NCBI GenBank assembly: GCA_030280995.1
Contig: JASXTE010000017.1
Coordinates: 12,886,498 to 12,950,497, forward strand
Origin: Hemileia vastatrix
Taxonomy: Eukaryota; Basidiomycota; Pucciniomycetes; Pucciniales; Zaghouaniaceae
Length of the DNA stretch: 64,000 nt
Reading direction: 5' to 3'
The first letter of the stretch is position 1; each line of letters starts with the position of its first letter. The notes under the pieces were generated by a model that searched no databases, was not told the DNA's origin, and saw only the letters and a program-made list of their open reading frames with translations. Shown in pieces: positions 11,489 through 24,150 of the stretch. Position numbers and translations under genes: made by a program.

Positions 11489-12732
11489 TATGCCCAGAAA
11501 TAAAGTGCAAGCTCTGTTCAGCATGAGAAATATTTATTTATCCCTTCTTGAAATTTTACTAGAGTTTTTTAAATAGATTTTTAAATTAATGTTTTACTAT
11601 GACCAATAACATCAACCCCACACCTACTCCTACTCATCCCCAAGCTGATGGCAGGATTCCCACATGTCAATTCAAGATAGTGTGCACATCCTGTATCACT
11701 ATGAAAATTTTTTGTCTGTAGAGCACCACATCCCAAGGCCCTTGCAAAAAGTGGGAGTTTTGTCAATGGACTTTTAAAAATAGTAGAAAGGAGATTTGAA
11801 GAGTAATTGAATAGATGAAGGAATTTATTAAAAGAAAAATAGAGGAAACAATTTTGAAATAGAAGAAAAGAAAGAAAAATTTGTATATAGTTTTTTTTCT
11901 TGAATATTTGTTAATTTTGTTCTTTTATGTTTGTTGAAATTTTATTTGTTTTTAAGAAAGAGAAGAAATTGAAATTGAAAAAAAAGAAGAAAATATTAAG
12001 AAATATTAAAATTTTTGTTTTAATTTTAATTTATTTTAATTTAAAGTTTTAATTTTAATTCTATTAATTCGAATGAAAAGAAAAGAGAAAAAGGAAAGAA
12101 GGAAAAAGAAATTAGTTTTGAAGAAAAAAGTTTTAAAGGGAGAAAAAAAAACTCATTAAAAATGAAAATTTTATATAATAAGACAAAATGATTTAAATAA
12201 GGAAAAAGAAAAAATTTATATTTTCTGAAAGAAATAAGATGTTTTTGAATTGTATTTTGAAGATGTTGATTTTTGAGAATTGTTTGATTTAGGAGAAAAG
12301 AGAAGAAGAAAAAAAAAGATAATAAATAAAAAATAAATTTTTTTGAGGTTTTGAAAAATGAAAAAACCAAGTTGAGGTTAAATTGAAGTTTTTGAAAATA
12401 TATAAAAACAATTGATAAAAAAGGAAAACATAATTTGCATAGTAAGATTTAGAAGAAAAAAATTTTTGATTTTGATTTATTTTCTTTTAATTTATTCTAT
12501 TTTATTCTAGTTTAGCTTTATTTTATTTTATTTCAATATAATATAATATTTATTTTTTATTTCAATTTTGATTTGTTTCAGTATTTAGAAAATTTTAGAA
12601 AATAAATGAAATGAAATAAAACTTTTATGAAATTTTAAAATTTGATTTAGACAAAAAAAGTAAAGAAAAAGAAAAGAAAGAAATTATTTTTAATGTTTTA
12701 AGGAAAAAAAATTGAATTTATGGTTTAGCTTT
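11489..12732. other. Low-complexity AT and purine-rich DNA without a gene
   Basis: From about 11790 to 12470 the plus strand is dominated by A with G (runs like GAAAAGAAAAGAGAAAAAGG), followed by T-rich DNA to 12560. The 109-residue minus-strand frame (12041-12370) is a Phe/Leu/Ser read-out of this tract and not a gene. I see no terminus or repeat that explains the bias. Confidence 0.6.
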
Positions 12733-12992
12733 CACTATGCAATATAGGGGGTGGACTTGCTAGCAACTCCTCAACCTGAACTCAGATGGAACTCAGACTG
12801 AACTCATACTGAAACCATACTAAACCCATACTAAACTCTACTTGAACACCCACCTAATACTGTTCTGCTGAGTGGTGTTAATCCCTGATTGTATGGTTCC
12901 TTTATCAATAGCTCAATGTGTGTTCAATCTGTGGTGAGTTTGGGTCCAAGGTTGCGGAATCGCTAGCAAGTCCTCCCCCATATTGTATAGTG
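12733..12992 (-). mobile_element. 260-bp CACTA-like MITE, copy 3
   Basis: Termini are CACTATGCAATATAGGGGG and CCCCCATATTGTATAGTG, with TSD TTT (12730-12732, 12993-12995). It has the same subterminal repeats and nearly the same length as MITEs 1 and 2. The internal palindromes are slightly decayed. It stands just beyond the 3' end of the chromovirus remnant. Confidence 0.88.
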
Positions 12993-13019
12993 TTTCTTTG
13001 GATATTTTAGGTGAAAAGA

Positions 13020-16000
13020 TTTTAAAATTTCAGGACAATTTAAAAAATAGATGTCTGGTTCAAAGAAGTTTTATTTGAGTTATAAAGGTAGCCTTCCCAT
13101 TCTACAAGATATTGAAGTTTCCCCTTGCACCTTCTTGAATCAAAAATCCAACTTACTTCCCACTCTAGATGATATTTTACTTGGACCAGTTTTGGAGGGG
13201 TTGGCTCTTTCTGGGTATATTTATTGAGCCAGTTCCAGAAGAGATAGGTGAAAAACAGGAGGAATTATTTCCATTTTAATGCTAACTTGAGTTAAAATTA
13301 CTTTTTAGAAACTTCTACATCAATTTCAAATGGATTCAAGAACTTTTCTGATAATTTTCTTGATAACTGAGTTGTTTGAATAATTTTAGAGTCAAGCCAT
13401 ACTTTATGTCTGGTTTAAAATGTGGAGAAGATTTTAAATGTTTGTTGGCCTGTTCCTTATATCTTTGATTCTCCCCATTGAGGTTAGATTAAAGTTTGCC
13501 TTGAAGTGGTGAAATGGTTTAAAGATAAATTTCAGCAGGATGATTAATTCCTACATGAATTGGACTGAATAAAGTATGTCATCCATAGATTGTTTTTTAA
13601 AAGTGATTGTTTTATTAAAGAATGTGTTAATATATTATAAGTAAATTCCGTAAATGGTAACTATGTGGTCCAATTGTCTTGTTTGTAGTTGAAATACATT
13701 AAAAGATATTGTTTTAGTATTATGTTGATTGTTTTGGCTTTCCTGTTTTTTTCAGGATGATAAGAAGTGGAAAGGTCACTTGTAATATTCAGTTGTGGAA
13801 AAAGTTGAGTCCAGAAAGTAGAGACAAACAGGGATCTTATATATGAAATAAAATAATTTAGTAAGCCATGTTTAGAAAATACAAATTCTAGAAATAATTT
13901 AGCTATATCTTCTGTAGTTGCACCAGTATTATTTTTAATAAAAATATAAATTTTAGAAATTCTATCAACTATGAATAATATATCATTGAAGTTATCTGGT
14001 GGAGGTAATTGAAAAATAAAATTCATTGAAATTGATTCCCATAGTTTAGAGGGAATTGGAAGTGGTTGAAGCAACCTATACTTCCTGTCTCAATATATCT
14101 TTTTCCTATTAAATTTATAAAAAGCTTTAATATAGGCCTTAACTTCACTGGTCATTCCAGGCCAGAATGAAACTCTCACTATTAACTGGTAGGTTTTATT
14201 AACAACAAAATGACCAGCTAATGGAGAATAATGTCTACTATTAAAAATCAATAACTTAATATCCTAATTGTTGGGTATGACTACTCTACCTTTGAAAGAC
14301 AAAAAGAATGATTCTATACTGAATCTCTTGGCACCATTCTTTGAGAGTATTTTGTCTTTAATTCCCAAAAAAAAATTATCCTATGACTGAGCTTCTCAAA
14401 TTTCAAATAGTAGATTTTGAATTGATTGTATTGTTATTGAATTAAGTTAATGAGTCATTAACATTGATTTGTTGAAAATTTATTTCACATTTTCTGGATT
14501 CTTGTCAGAAAATGCCTCCCCTCAAGGCAGAAAAATGTTGTCCCAATGTAATAAAAAAATCTGCAACTACACAATTTTTTCCTGGGAAGTAGGTAATATT
14601 AAAATAAAATTCAGATAAGAACTCTGCCCACATAGCCTGACATCTAATAGTAATTTGGAAGACATGAAGTATTTTAAAGCATTGTGATCTGTTATGATTT
14701 TGAAAGAACTATTTAGACTGAGAAGAATAGAACACAATTTCTTCAGACAATGAAGAATAGCTGATAACTCTTTATCACAAATTTCATAATTTCATTCTTC
14801 TGCAATTAATTTGCATGATTCAAATGCAACAGGATGAAAAACATTTGTTTCAGGATTTAATTGGGATATTACCCCTGCTATAGCATAATTTCTTGAATTT
14901 GTCTTGACTATTTCCAAAGCTGTAGGATAAAATTTTCAAAGAATTGGAGCTTTGGTGAACCCAGTTCTTAATGCTTCAAATTCATTGTGCACTATATCTG
15001 TACAGACAAAGGAAATATATTTTTTAAGAAGAGAAGTAATGTTTTTTATATTTTTAGAGTAAAATTTTATAAATCTTCTATAAAAATTTGCAAAAACAAA
15101 AACCCCTGTAATTTATGTGGAATTTGCACTTGATGTGTTTGGTGTAGAGTCATTTTTCTTGAAGTTGAGTAAGAACAATTTTCACATGTTGGATATGTTT
15201 TGAGGGACTTTGAGAAGATTAAAATGTCATAAAAGTAGACAAAAACAAACTTTTAGACAATATCTTGGAAGATATCATTGAAAAAAGTTTGAAAAGTCAA
15301 AGGTGCATTGCACAATCCAAAAGGAATCACTAAATATTCAAAACAAGAAAGTCTGGTATGCATTGCAGTTAAGGGTTCATGATCTTCTTCAATATGTATT
15401 GTGCATTTCTTTTAAAGATTTAAGGCCTTCAGCGATCTGTATAGGGTTGTAAGCACCCCTGAGATCAATTTTAGAAAATAAATTAGCACCATTAAAAAAG
15501 TTAAGAAGTAATGAAAAAGGAAGAACTGGATATCCATTCTTCTTAGTTACTGCACTTAGTTTTCTATATTAAACACATGACCTAAGACTTCCATTTTTTT
15601 AAAAAAAAAGAACTGGAGATATGCTTGGAGATTTAATGGCTCAAATGAAAGATTTTGCTACATTCTCTATAATTTAGTCTCAAATAACTTGAGATTTGTC
15701 CTTTGAAAAAGAATAGATAGGACCTATGAACTCTATTTGATGATTGTGGGGTCAATAATGAAGTAGCTTATTGGACTTACAAATTGAGAAGACATTAATT
15801 AAGTCATGATAAGCTTTGGATAGATTTTAGTTATTTGCTTCAAGATTGATTTTGTCATCCTCTTCATCTTTGAAGAAGTCTGTCAAAGATAGACTTGTAT
15901 TTAGAGAGTAAAAATTGATTACCTCAAGGCTATCAAAATCATCTTAGAATAGAGTAGTTTAACTAGAATGGTTAGACAATGCTCATTTAAAGGAAAATCA

Positions 16001-16119
16001 GATGCTTGAAATATATCTAGCAGAGAAGTTTCCTCTGGAGGGCTTGATCATATGGGTTGTATGACTCCCTATTGACCTTCATTGATGAATCAGAAATAAA
16101 CTTAGAATGAGTGGTTTAT
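13020..16119 (-). pseudogene. Ty3/gypsy chromovirus pol remnant
   Basis: Minus-strand pieces of one pol gene appear in order. Reverse transcriptase is near 15600-15400: YRKLSAVTKKNGYP matches the RT palm start, and a degenerate (K)IDLRGAYN follows. RNase H-like residues occupy roughly 15100-14500. An integrase core stands at 14074-13661, where LQPLPIPSKLWESISMNF, VDRISK and FSKHGL are typical. A C-terminal chromodomain lies near 13190-13070, containing WIFDSRR and LQYLVEWEGY. The core is damaged: the first Asp of the DFI-type motif reads Asn, and the SDRGS motif has become SYIRS. Frameshifts and stops are frequent. Gag and protease are not seen upstream because the copia element starts at 16120. 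This is an old remnant without function. Confidence 0.8.
13661..14074 (-). pseudogene. Integrase core fragment of the chromovirus remnant
   Basis: This is the longest open piece of the remnant (137 codons). It aligns by eye to the Ty3/gypsy integrase core, from the conserved LQPLPIPSxxWESIS segment through VDRxSK, the FSKHGL loop and TSYHPE, to the QYL(L)MY helix. The catalytic set is broken: the first Asp is Asn, the second motif reads YIRS instead of a DRGS-type motif, and the Glu region reads RKAKTIN where an ER is expected. It would not be active. Confidence 0.8.
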
Positions 16120-16556
16120 TGAAGGACCTCGTTGGCTAGGTTACTATGTTCTGGTGTACTTTACATGTGCATAACACAATGATTGATTTATACCAAGTAT
16201 TGATTTAGATTGTGATAATTTAGAAGAGTGAATAGTAATTATAAAATAAACCTTATATAGATGCTAGTGATTCTCCGTTTTTCTCTATTCAATATCTTTC
16301 TTTCTCGTTTCATCAAAAACTGATTGATAACATTATTTCTTCTCACACTTTGACTTATATTTATATTATTAATCTCAAAAACCTTTTTCCACTCTATATT
16401 CATCTATCACTGGGGGAAGGTGATTGATAATGATTGACTAACAGCACAGGGATTTAATAATAGATAAATCTCTAAATACAAATTAAAGGTTATTGATAAA
16501 GATTAACTAACAGAATGAAGGTTTACTAATAGATAAATCTCTAAATATAAATTAAA
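16120..16556 (+). repeat. Copia left (5') LTR
   Basis: It starts TGAAGGACCTCGTTGGCTAG and matches the right LTR at 36849. CTTATATAGATGCTAGTG near 16251 is a shared TATA-like promoter segment. Its tail holds two tandem copies of a roughly 72-bp unit (about 16418-16489 and 16490-16556), where the right LTR has only one. Relative to the right LTR it lacks about 55 bp after CTATCACTGGGG. The exact 3' end is uncertain because the right LTR is cut by element B. Confidence 0.7.
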
Positions 16557-16602
16557 GGTATACTTGATAGATTAAAGCATATGAAGCTACTGTATCATTT
16601 TT

Positions 16603-17990
16603 CCGAGTAATAATATACCTGACTCAACTTCTGGGAGCACTGATACTACATCCTAAACCTCTACTTATTTACCTTCTCCTAAGGCACATTCTGAACCATT
16701 GCATCCTTATATTTCTTGGAGCATGAAGGATCAATCAAATGACAAATTTCTGAGTTTACCAGTTCTCACAGCTGGGAATATTTTTTTGTGGCAATTGATG
16801 ATAGAATTTTATTTTGATTCTCATGGCTTGAAAAATCACAATACTTGTGCCAGTAATCCTAATAATGAAAATGCTCATGACTGGCGTAAGGGCGAATTAA
16901 GTTCATGACTAATCATGATATATTCTGTTTTACCAAGAGATTTTTATTGATTTTTTAAAGCTCAATCCACCTATCTTGCCTATAAGAAAATTTTATCTTA
17001 TTATGGTGAAGGTAATGCTTCCACAGTGTCTGATTGTTTGGATCAGATTGTATATCTACAATGGTATGGTTCATCCTCACTCAGGGAACATCTTGTAAGG
17101 TTTGAAGAAATCAAAGACTTATTGTTCAATAGTGCATCCAGTGATCCAGAATTGCTTACTTTCTCAAAATTATTGCCATGATTTTTGTTAAAGGCCTTCA
17201 ACATGATTCTATGTTGGGTATCACTCAAAATCTTTTTCAAAACTTCAAGAATCTAAAACTCAAACCAATATACAATAGTCTTAAGGCAGAGGCAAATCAA
17301 ATATTATGAGAGACAGATTTGATTTAGAATTAAAATGCATTAAAAGCCCAGTCCAAGAAGAAAAAGTTTCAATTTTAAAAAAAGAGAAGAATAATCTCAA
17401 ATTCTGTCTGTTTCATGTCAATAATAGTAATAAAAATTGTATAACTCAGTATCTGGATGAACTAAAGAAACTAAAAGTTTCCTCATATTTGAAGAATGAT
17501 AAGGCCAAACTAGCTGAGGACACAACCAAAACTTCTTCTTTGGTCACTGAAAAAGATCATGAAGAGTCTGCCTATATGGGGGGACAGAAGGATACAAGTA
17601 CTTGTGTTATTCTTCACTCTCTTGTAACATCAAACATGATCAAGGATGAAATTTTTTTATTGAATGTCAAATGAATTTAATCTACTATATAAATTGATAC
17701 ATCTTTCTCTCAAGTCCTGAAAGCTGAGTACTCAGGCAATTTCATTTTCAACTCACAACTAATTCTCAATGATGTTCTGATTTTCAAGAATATCTTGGCA
17801 AACCTAATCTCAGTCAATAAGTTGAATAAAATGGATTATAGTGTTAATTTTGATCCAGAAGAAACAAGAGCCCTTAAATCTAAGGGAAAACTCATTGAAA
17901 AACTTTGTTGGAAGGGTCAGAAACATAATTTGTGATATGTCAATAACCAAGCATTAATAACTACAGTCACAATTCTGACCTTGCACCAAT
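16603..17990 (+). pseudogene. Copia gag-protease fragment
   Basis: The likely gag frame begins near 16603, where the residues read SNNIPDSTSGSTD; the initiating codon appears mutated to CCG. It continues through LPVLTAGNIFLWQLMIEFYF, a copia gag (UBN2-like) start, to a helical region around 17060-17240. The open frame 17306-17674 holds the remains of the zinc-knuckle region followed by the protease linker (LAEDTTKTSS). The protease region after 17690 has ILANLISVNKLNKM, corresponding to the usual NLxSVxKL motif. Several in-frame stops are present. The segment ends at the CACTA-like insertion at 17991. Confidence 0.75.
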
Positions 17991-20900
17991 CACCATGCAA
18001 TATGGGGGGCAGACTTACTAGAAAGTCCATAGTATTGAACCCTAACTCACATCTTTCTTATCCCACATTAAGGTAGTAACAAAACCACCAAGAAAAAATA
18101 TTGACATTCTGGTGAACTCAACATGAATACAACTTGAACATTTAATGAAAAATAGGTAATAATACTTTGAACAAATCTTAAGATATGAAGAATAAGATTT
18201 TTATATATAAATTCTAATACAGTACAGACCACATCCAAATTATTCTGAAAAATACATATTTTTAAATTTATTTAAGCAGTTTCTCTGCAATTTTTAGAAA
18301 AAAAACCTAAGTAAAAAAAACCAAAGTATAGATTTGGCAAGCTACCATCTGACATATTTATGTAAGTTTCTTTGGCCAGAGATACATGTGGAAACTATAA
18401 TTTAAAATATGTCAATTTTTTCATGAAATATTATTTTTTGCATTGATATTATTTATTGTATTATTTTCAAGAATTGAAAAATTTATATACTTATTTTATG
18501 ACTAGATAGTGTTGAATATTATATATCATTAAAATATCTAAAGAAGGCACAAAAGTCATAAAAATGATGTTACAAAGATTTTACTTAGGCATATAATTTT
18601 CAAATTTAATTTACAAACTATATTTTACTAGTAAATAAAAAAATATTTTCATACTAATATTTATTAAAATCTATTCCCCTTCATCTTCAAAATTTTAAAA
18701 ATATTAAAATGTTGATTTTTATTTGATTTAAGTAAAGGAAGAAAATATAAGTATAAGACTTGTGGAATTTCTGTGCCTTCTCTGTGTAAAATATTTTATA
18801 TTTTTTGTATATGTATTTTGTATTACTATCTTCTTTCATTGTCTTTTTTTACTCCCTCTCAAGAATATCCCACTATTTTCCCTTTGAAATCTTCCTTTAA
18901 CTTGCCTTATCCTTCCTCCCACCAATTTCACTCCCTTCTTAATCCTTTTCAACCCCTATCCACATTTGACTCTCCCTCTACACCCCTTATTACCCCTCTC
19001 CACTCATCTCCTTCCAGCTCGCTAACCCCCCCATTCTTCCCTAACACTCTATCTTTATATACAGAGATAGGGACTGATTTTAAAGGGAGGAAAAAAGGGT
19101 TCAAGGATTGTGGAGGCAAGGTAAAGGGGAGGAATAGGGCTACAATGGTTGAGGAGGGCAGAAAGAGGGGTGAAAAAGGGTATATGGGGTAGAAAAAAGG
19201 TTTGGAAGGAGTTGGAAGGGAAGATTGAGTGTTTCTGTCGCATTTTTAATGAAGAAAAGAGTTGTGGAGGGGTTGGGAGGGATGAAATGGGGATCAAAAG
19301 AGGATGGCATACAATGGAGTTGGTAGCGTAGCAAAAGGGGTGGGGAGGGAAGACAAGCATGTGTTGATAGAACTGAAAGGGATTGGGATTGGTGCAAGCT
19401 GAGTGTGAAAATAGGAGTATGGAATATGTTCTTTGGGCAAAGAACAGAGTATACTTCCATAAATTATTATCTGAAACATGAAATATATAAGGTGAAATAA
19501 TTAAACCCAAAGTAGTTTTAGATATACTTCAGCATTTTAAATAGGATACTAAAGTTGTAAAGTTACTTTATCATGTAAATTATTTTTGAATTATGGTGTA
19601 TGGATTTGCATAATTGATCACTAACTCAACATATAGATGTACTGATCATTATTTATATACATTGAAATATAAATAATTAGAATTAATATGATATAAAAAA
19701 TACCCATATAATATTAGTATAATTTTCCTTTCAAAATTTTTTATGTAATGTGGTTGAAAATTATATATATGAGAAAATAATAATATATATTTTAGAAAGA
19801 AATTTTAACTAAAAAAATTTGATTTAATGTTAAACCATTCCCATAGGCCTCATCAGGTGAGCTTACATATTTTGGAATGAAATGTGATCGCTTCTGGTAA
19901 CTTGAAAAATATATTCTATATGAATCATGGGCTTAAAATAAAGATTTACCACAAGATATATTGATAAAATTATTATTATTATTCTTAATTTCTTAATTTA
20001 TGATTACTATATGTACCTTAATAAATAAATGTAATTACTAAACACTCAGGGAAAGAAAAAGTATAAAATTTCTTAATATATGTATTATTATTTTATCAGT
20101 AAAAGAAGAAACTCTCTGAGATTTCTTAATTTCTAAAATCTTTTATCATAATAAATACATACAATTTTTTTAAAATTAAATATCTTAGCTTTGAAAGAAC
20201 TTAGATTGAACTTTCAATGACAACCTATGCATGACTGTGATTAAACCTTATTTAAACTGTGAGAAGTTCTTTTAATTTCTTGAAATTTTAAAAAAGTTAT
20301 TATAATGTAAGTTTAAGTATAATTTTTTAATTAAATATATTTTCTATATGATATGAATTTATGGGAATAATAATAAAAAAATTAATTAAAAAATTTTTTT
20401 TTTCAAATACCTGTCATTTATCTTCAATTATTATAGAATGATTTTGCTTTCAAATGATAGACAGAAAAAAACATTCTACAGCTATTTTTATATTCTTATA
20501 ATATCTATAAATAGTTTCAAGAGTTCCTATTGAAACTCAATATACTTTTATGAAGGAAAAAATCACTCTAAAATAACAATATTTCAGGTCCTTCTTAGTA
20601 AAGCATTCTTTTATATAGATCTATATGTTTAAGTTTAAATCAATTCCAATGCATAAAAATTGAAGTTTTTAAAATTAATCATAAAATCATTTTCAAAAAT
20701 TTAAATTTAAATCAAAGCTATAGTATGATCTTGTTTTTCTGCTTCAATCTTCACTGTAAATTCATCATACTCTCAGTTGTAATAAATTTAAGTAAATAAT
20801 AAATTTTTCATATATTGAATTTTTATAAGTCTAAATATTTAAGAGGATTTATATAGTATTTTTTTTCTAGTAAGTATCAAATACATTGACTCATTCAATT

Positions 20901-22485
20901 TCTAAGATATATTATTTTTACCCATAGCTTTTATTATTTTATTCCAAGTAAAGAATTGAAAAACAATTAACATATATTTCTAATATGAGGAGAATGTGCA
21001 ATTTTAGAGCTGTAAAATTATCTTGTAAATTTATTTATCTCAAAAATCAAGAGTATGATCCTATAAGATTTAAATTAATAAAATTTGAAAAGAAAATCTT
21101 TTTATTTTTACATTTATCTTAAAGTATTTTAATAAATTTATACTAATAACTACTTAATGATTATAATTCTAGTGATTTTTATTATCATGGTTCAAATAAT
21201 CCATTGTATCTTTCTTACAAAATAAATGATATATAGATGTTTTTTTAAAATAAAATGATAGAATGATGAATATTATCAGTTTTACCTCTTTGGTAGAGAA
21301 TTTGAATCTTAAAAAGCCTGAAATTTGATATTTTTCAACTCTTCTTACATGGAAAAACTGTAAACTTTTTGAGGTGAATCTCCAGATGAACAGTATTTTT
21401 ATCTAAAAAAATCAGAATTAAAGTACCCTATACTGTTCAGCTTAAGTGTTTAAGAATTATTCCTTTATTTAATTAAAAATTATTTTCTTAAATTTAGGCA
21501 CATTTTATCTGTATTTTTTATGAAAGGAATTCACTAAGTGGTATTTTTTATTTGAGTTCTCTAGATCACTTCACCAACTAAAAATATGCCAAAAAAATAT
21601 TTATGAAATCAATAAAAAAGATATTCTAAAATATAGATATATATTTCATTTAATCATGATATAATATATATATTGTCTTAGTAGCTCTGGAATTGGTAGA
21701 ATTTTAAAAAGAGCAAAATATTTCTTTGATTTTTTTTCCTTTTCTTGCATTTTCTATGCTCCCAAAATGCAGTGAAGTGTAAAGCCTAAACATACATGCC
21801 AATTATAAGATACATAATCTACTATTTTTAATTTTCAAGTAGTTAGTGTAAAAATATTGTGAAAGTGCTTCATTTAGTCAAAATTTCTCAAAAATAATTA
21901 CCATAATTTGTATTTTGGTTTCCATGTTTTTAATTGTAATCTATAATAAATAATTTAATTTTTCTGTTGATTCTATGTTTTTTTAAAGAAAATTCAATAG
22001 ATTGAAATATACCATTGCTAAATATTGACATTCAAAAAATATTTCATGGAGAAATTCAGTTTATATTGTGTTAATAAACAAATTACAGTTTTTCAATTCT
22101 GGAAAAACAGTTGTATGTAATACAAAAAGTCACTGATTTTTTTCATATGTCATCTGAGAGTTTTAACAACATTATTGTATTTAATAATTGTGATACTATT
22201 GATAAATTTTCATTGATCAACTTAAATTAATTTAGTATTATTTAAATAAGTTTCATCAAAAAATACTGTGCATTGAGTAGATTCATAGAATGATTTATTC
22301 TGGCTTCCATTCAGTTATCCTCACACTTTCACTATGCTTTTAATATAAATCCATCATTTTTTGTGTGAGGGATCAAGCTTACTTCAAGTGAAAGTTCAGT
22401 ATTTCTTCAGTCTAAGTTCCATCTGATTTCCATCTGACCTCAAGTTGATGACTTGCTAGCAAGTCCCCCCAAATATTGTGTGGTG
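17991..22485 (+). mobile_element. 4.5-kb non-autonomous CACTA-like element, copy A
   Basis: Length is 4495 bp. The left end is CACCATGCAATATGGGGGG and the right end is CCCCCCAAATATTGTGTGGTG. TSD is AAT (17988-17990, 22486-22488). Palindromic GACTTGCTAGCAAGTC-type blocks lie just inside both ends. Near the right end, repeats of the TTCCATCTGA type match the MITE subterminal repeats in reverse. The interior has no long open frame; its main landmark is the pyrimidine-to-purine switch at about 18840-19460. Inserted in the copia element between protease and the GAG-pre-integrase domain. Confidence 0.88.
18840..19460 (+). other. Pyrimidine-to-purine switch, copy A
   Basis: C/T-rich on the plus strand to about 19060 (CTCCCTCTACACCCC), then G/A-rich to about 19460 (GGGAGGAAAAAAGGG). 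At the turning point CTATCTTTATATACAGAGATAG can form a small hairpin. Five overlapping open frames on both strands occur here, the clearest sign that they arise from composition. No protein family is recognisable in any of them. Confidence 0.7.
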
Positions 22486-22587
22486 AATGGCATCAATGCT
22501 TAGGTCATCTTAATTTCAAGTCAAAAGAAAGTTTTATTGCATCAAGGTAATTGATTTTATTGATTAAAAATTTAATTTCATCACATT
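22486..22587 (+). pseudogene. Copia GAG-pre-integrase segment between two insertions
   Basis: This 102-bp island is all that remains of the copia element between CACTA-like elements A and D. Read after the left flank at 17990, it gives WHQCLGHLNFKS, the HxxxxGH core of the copia GAG-pre-integrase domain. After the gap to 33672 the frame continues as KGKIVKSPF, the usual GK-x-PF segment. Both joints work only if one TSD copy is removed, so the nesting order is directly supported. Confidence 0.85.
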
Positions 22588-23189
22588 CACCACAGAAAAT
22601 CTGGGGGTGAACTGCTAGAAATCCCCTCTCTTTGAACTCCAGAGTGTCTCTTATTATTCCAGGCTTATTCTCACTTTATGACAATATACAAAATTGTATT
22701 GGAAGTACATTTATTCTCAGATTGATTATAGACAGAATATCAACTGATTCCAAATTATGCACAAGTTGATCCTCCAGAAGTTTATTTTGGTCCTCTGTTG
22801 AGAACAAATTGAGCACAAATTGATCTAACATAAGCTTATGCATATATAATAATTCAGGATACTTGTTCTATTAAATTTGATAATAAAATAAAATATTGAT
22901 GAATTTATATAAAAAATAATTATTATGTAAGATAATAAATTATAGATTTAGGCATCATAGGAGGGCACTTAATAGAACTTAATTATACTATGTGACACCT
23001 TAATACTGTATCACGCAGTTTGAAACATTTAAAACAAAATGTGTCATGATGGGCAATGAAATTGCTTGGACAGACACTTTCAAAATTAATACTGACCATA
23101 ATACATAAGTATGAAACCTTGGCATCTATCCAATAAAAGATTTTCCTTCTGATAAATGGATTTTTCTCAGTTACTCTCTGCTAAAAAGT

Positions 23190-24150
23190 GTCCTTGTGAG
23201 GTTTGTCTGACCTTCAGGGGGATAATTTGGCCACATCAAACTACTTCTATTTCCATCATTGACCAAAACATAATCCTCATTTCCATCTAAAGAGTTGATC
23301 TCATCTGACTGTGGCTGATAAAAGGGGTCCACCACAATTTTAGCCAAAATTTTGATGAACACTTTTTTGATGGATAGTGACTAACTGGTGCTTTCCAAAA
23401 TTGTCCACCTGAAGTTAGGCTAAACTTCAGGAGGATAAATTTATTATGAATACCAAATTAACTGAAGAATACTTTTGCCCTAGCTACTCTGCATCATAAA
23501 ATTGTCCAACTGAGGTTTAGCCATAATTCAGGTAGACACTTTTGAAAAGGCACAGTCTGATGGGTTTAATATCTATATATGGCAATAAGTATCAGTTTTC
23601 TATCAACATGGAACTAGAATTAATTTAATATGGCCAAAGTGTCCACCTTAAGTTTGGCCAAAATACAGGTGGAAATTTTTATGAGGATTACTTGATGAAA
23701 TGAAGAAGACTTGCGATTACTTTCCATCATAAAATTTTCAAACTCAAGTTTATCAAAAATTGTGGTGACACTTTTGCCAGATCCAGTTATATGGGATCAA
23801 CTCTCTATATGGCAATGAGAATCAATTTTTAGTCAATCATTGCATTAGAAGTAATTTGATATGGACAAACTTTCCACCTGATTTTTGGCCAAAAATATGT
23901 TGGAAATGTTTATGAGGAATACTAGATTAACTAAAGAAGACTTGCACCCTACTAATTTCCATCATAAAAGTGTCCACCAGAAGAATTCTCAAACTTGTGG
24001 TTGACACCTATGGCCTGGTCCAGCCATATGGGATCAATTCTGCATATGGAAATGAGGATGTAATTTGGTCAATCATGGTACTAGAAGTAATTTGATATAG
24101 ACAAAGTGTCCAACTAAATATTGGAAAAAAATCAGTTGAAAACTTCATTT
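23190..24150. repeat. Ladder of short degenerate palindromes
   Basis: About seven imperfect inverted repeats follow one another at roughly 100-230 bp spacing, near 23190, 23400, 23505, 23635, 23735, 23870, 23970 and 24105. Each varies on GTCCACCTGAAGTTTGGCC followed by its mirror. They look like diverged relatives of the palindromes in the adjacent 607-bp array. Confidence 0.6.

Noticed and set aside
12041..12370. 109-residue minus-strand frame rich in Phe and Leu
   Set aside because: Read-out of a low-complexity purine-rich tract; no start context, domain or neighbour supports a gene.
19055..19510. Overlapping frames of 106-151 residues on both strands
   Set aside because: All lie in the pyrimidine/purine block of CACTA-like copy A; open frames there follow from the lack of stop-rich composition.
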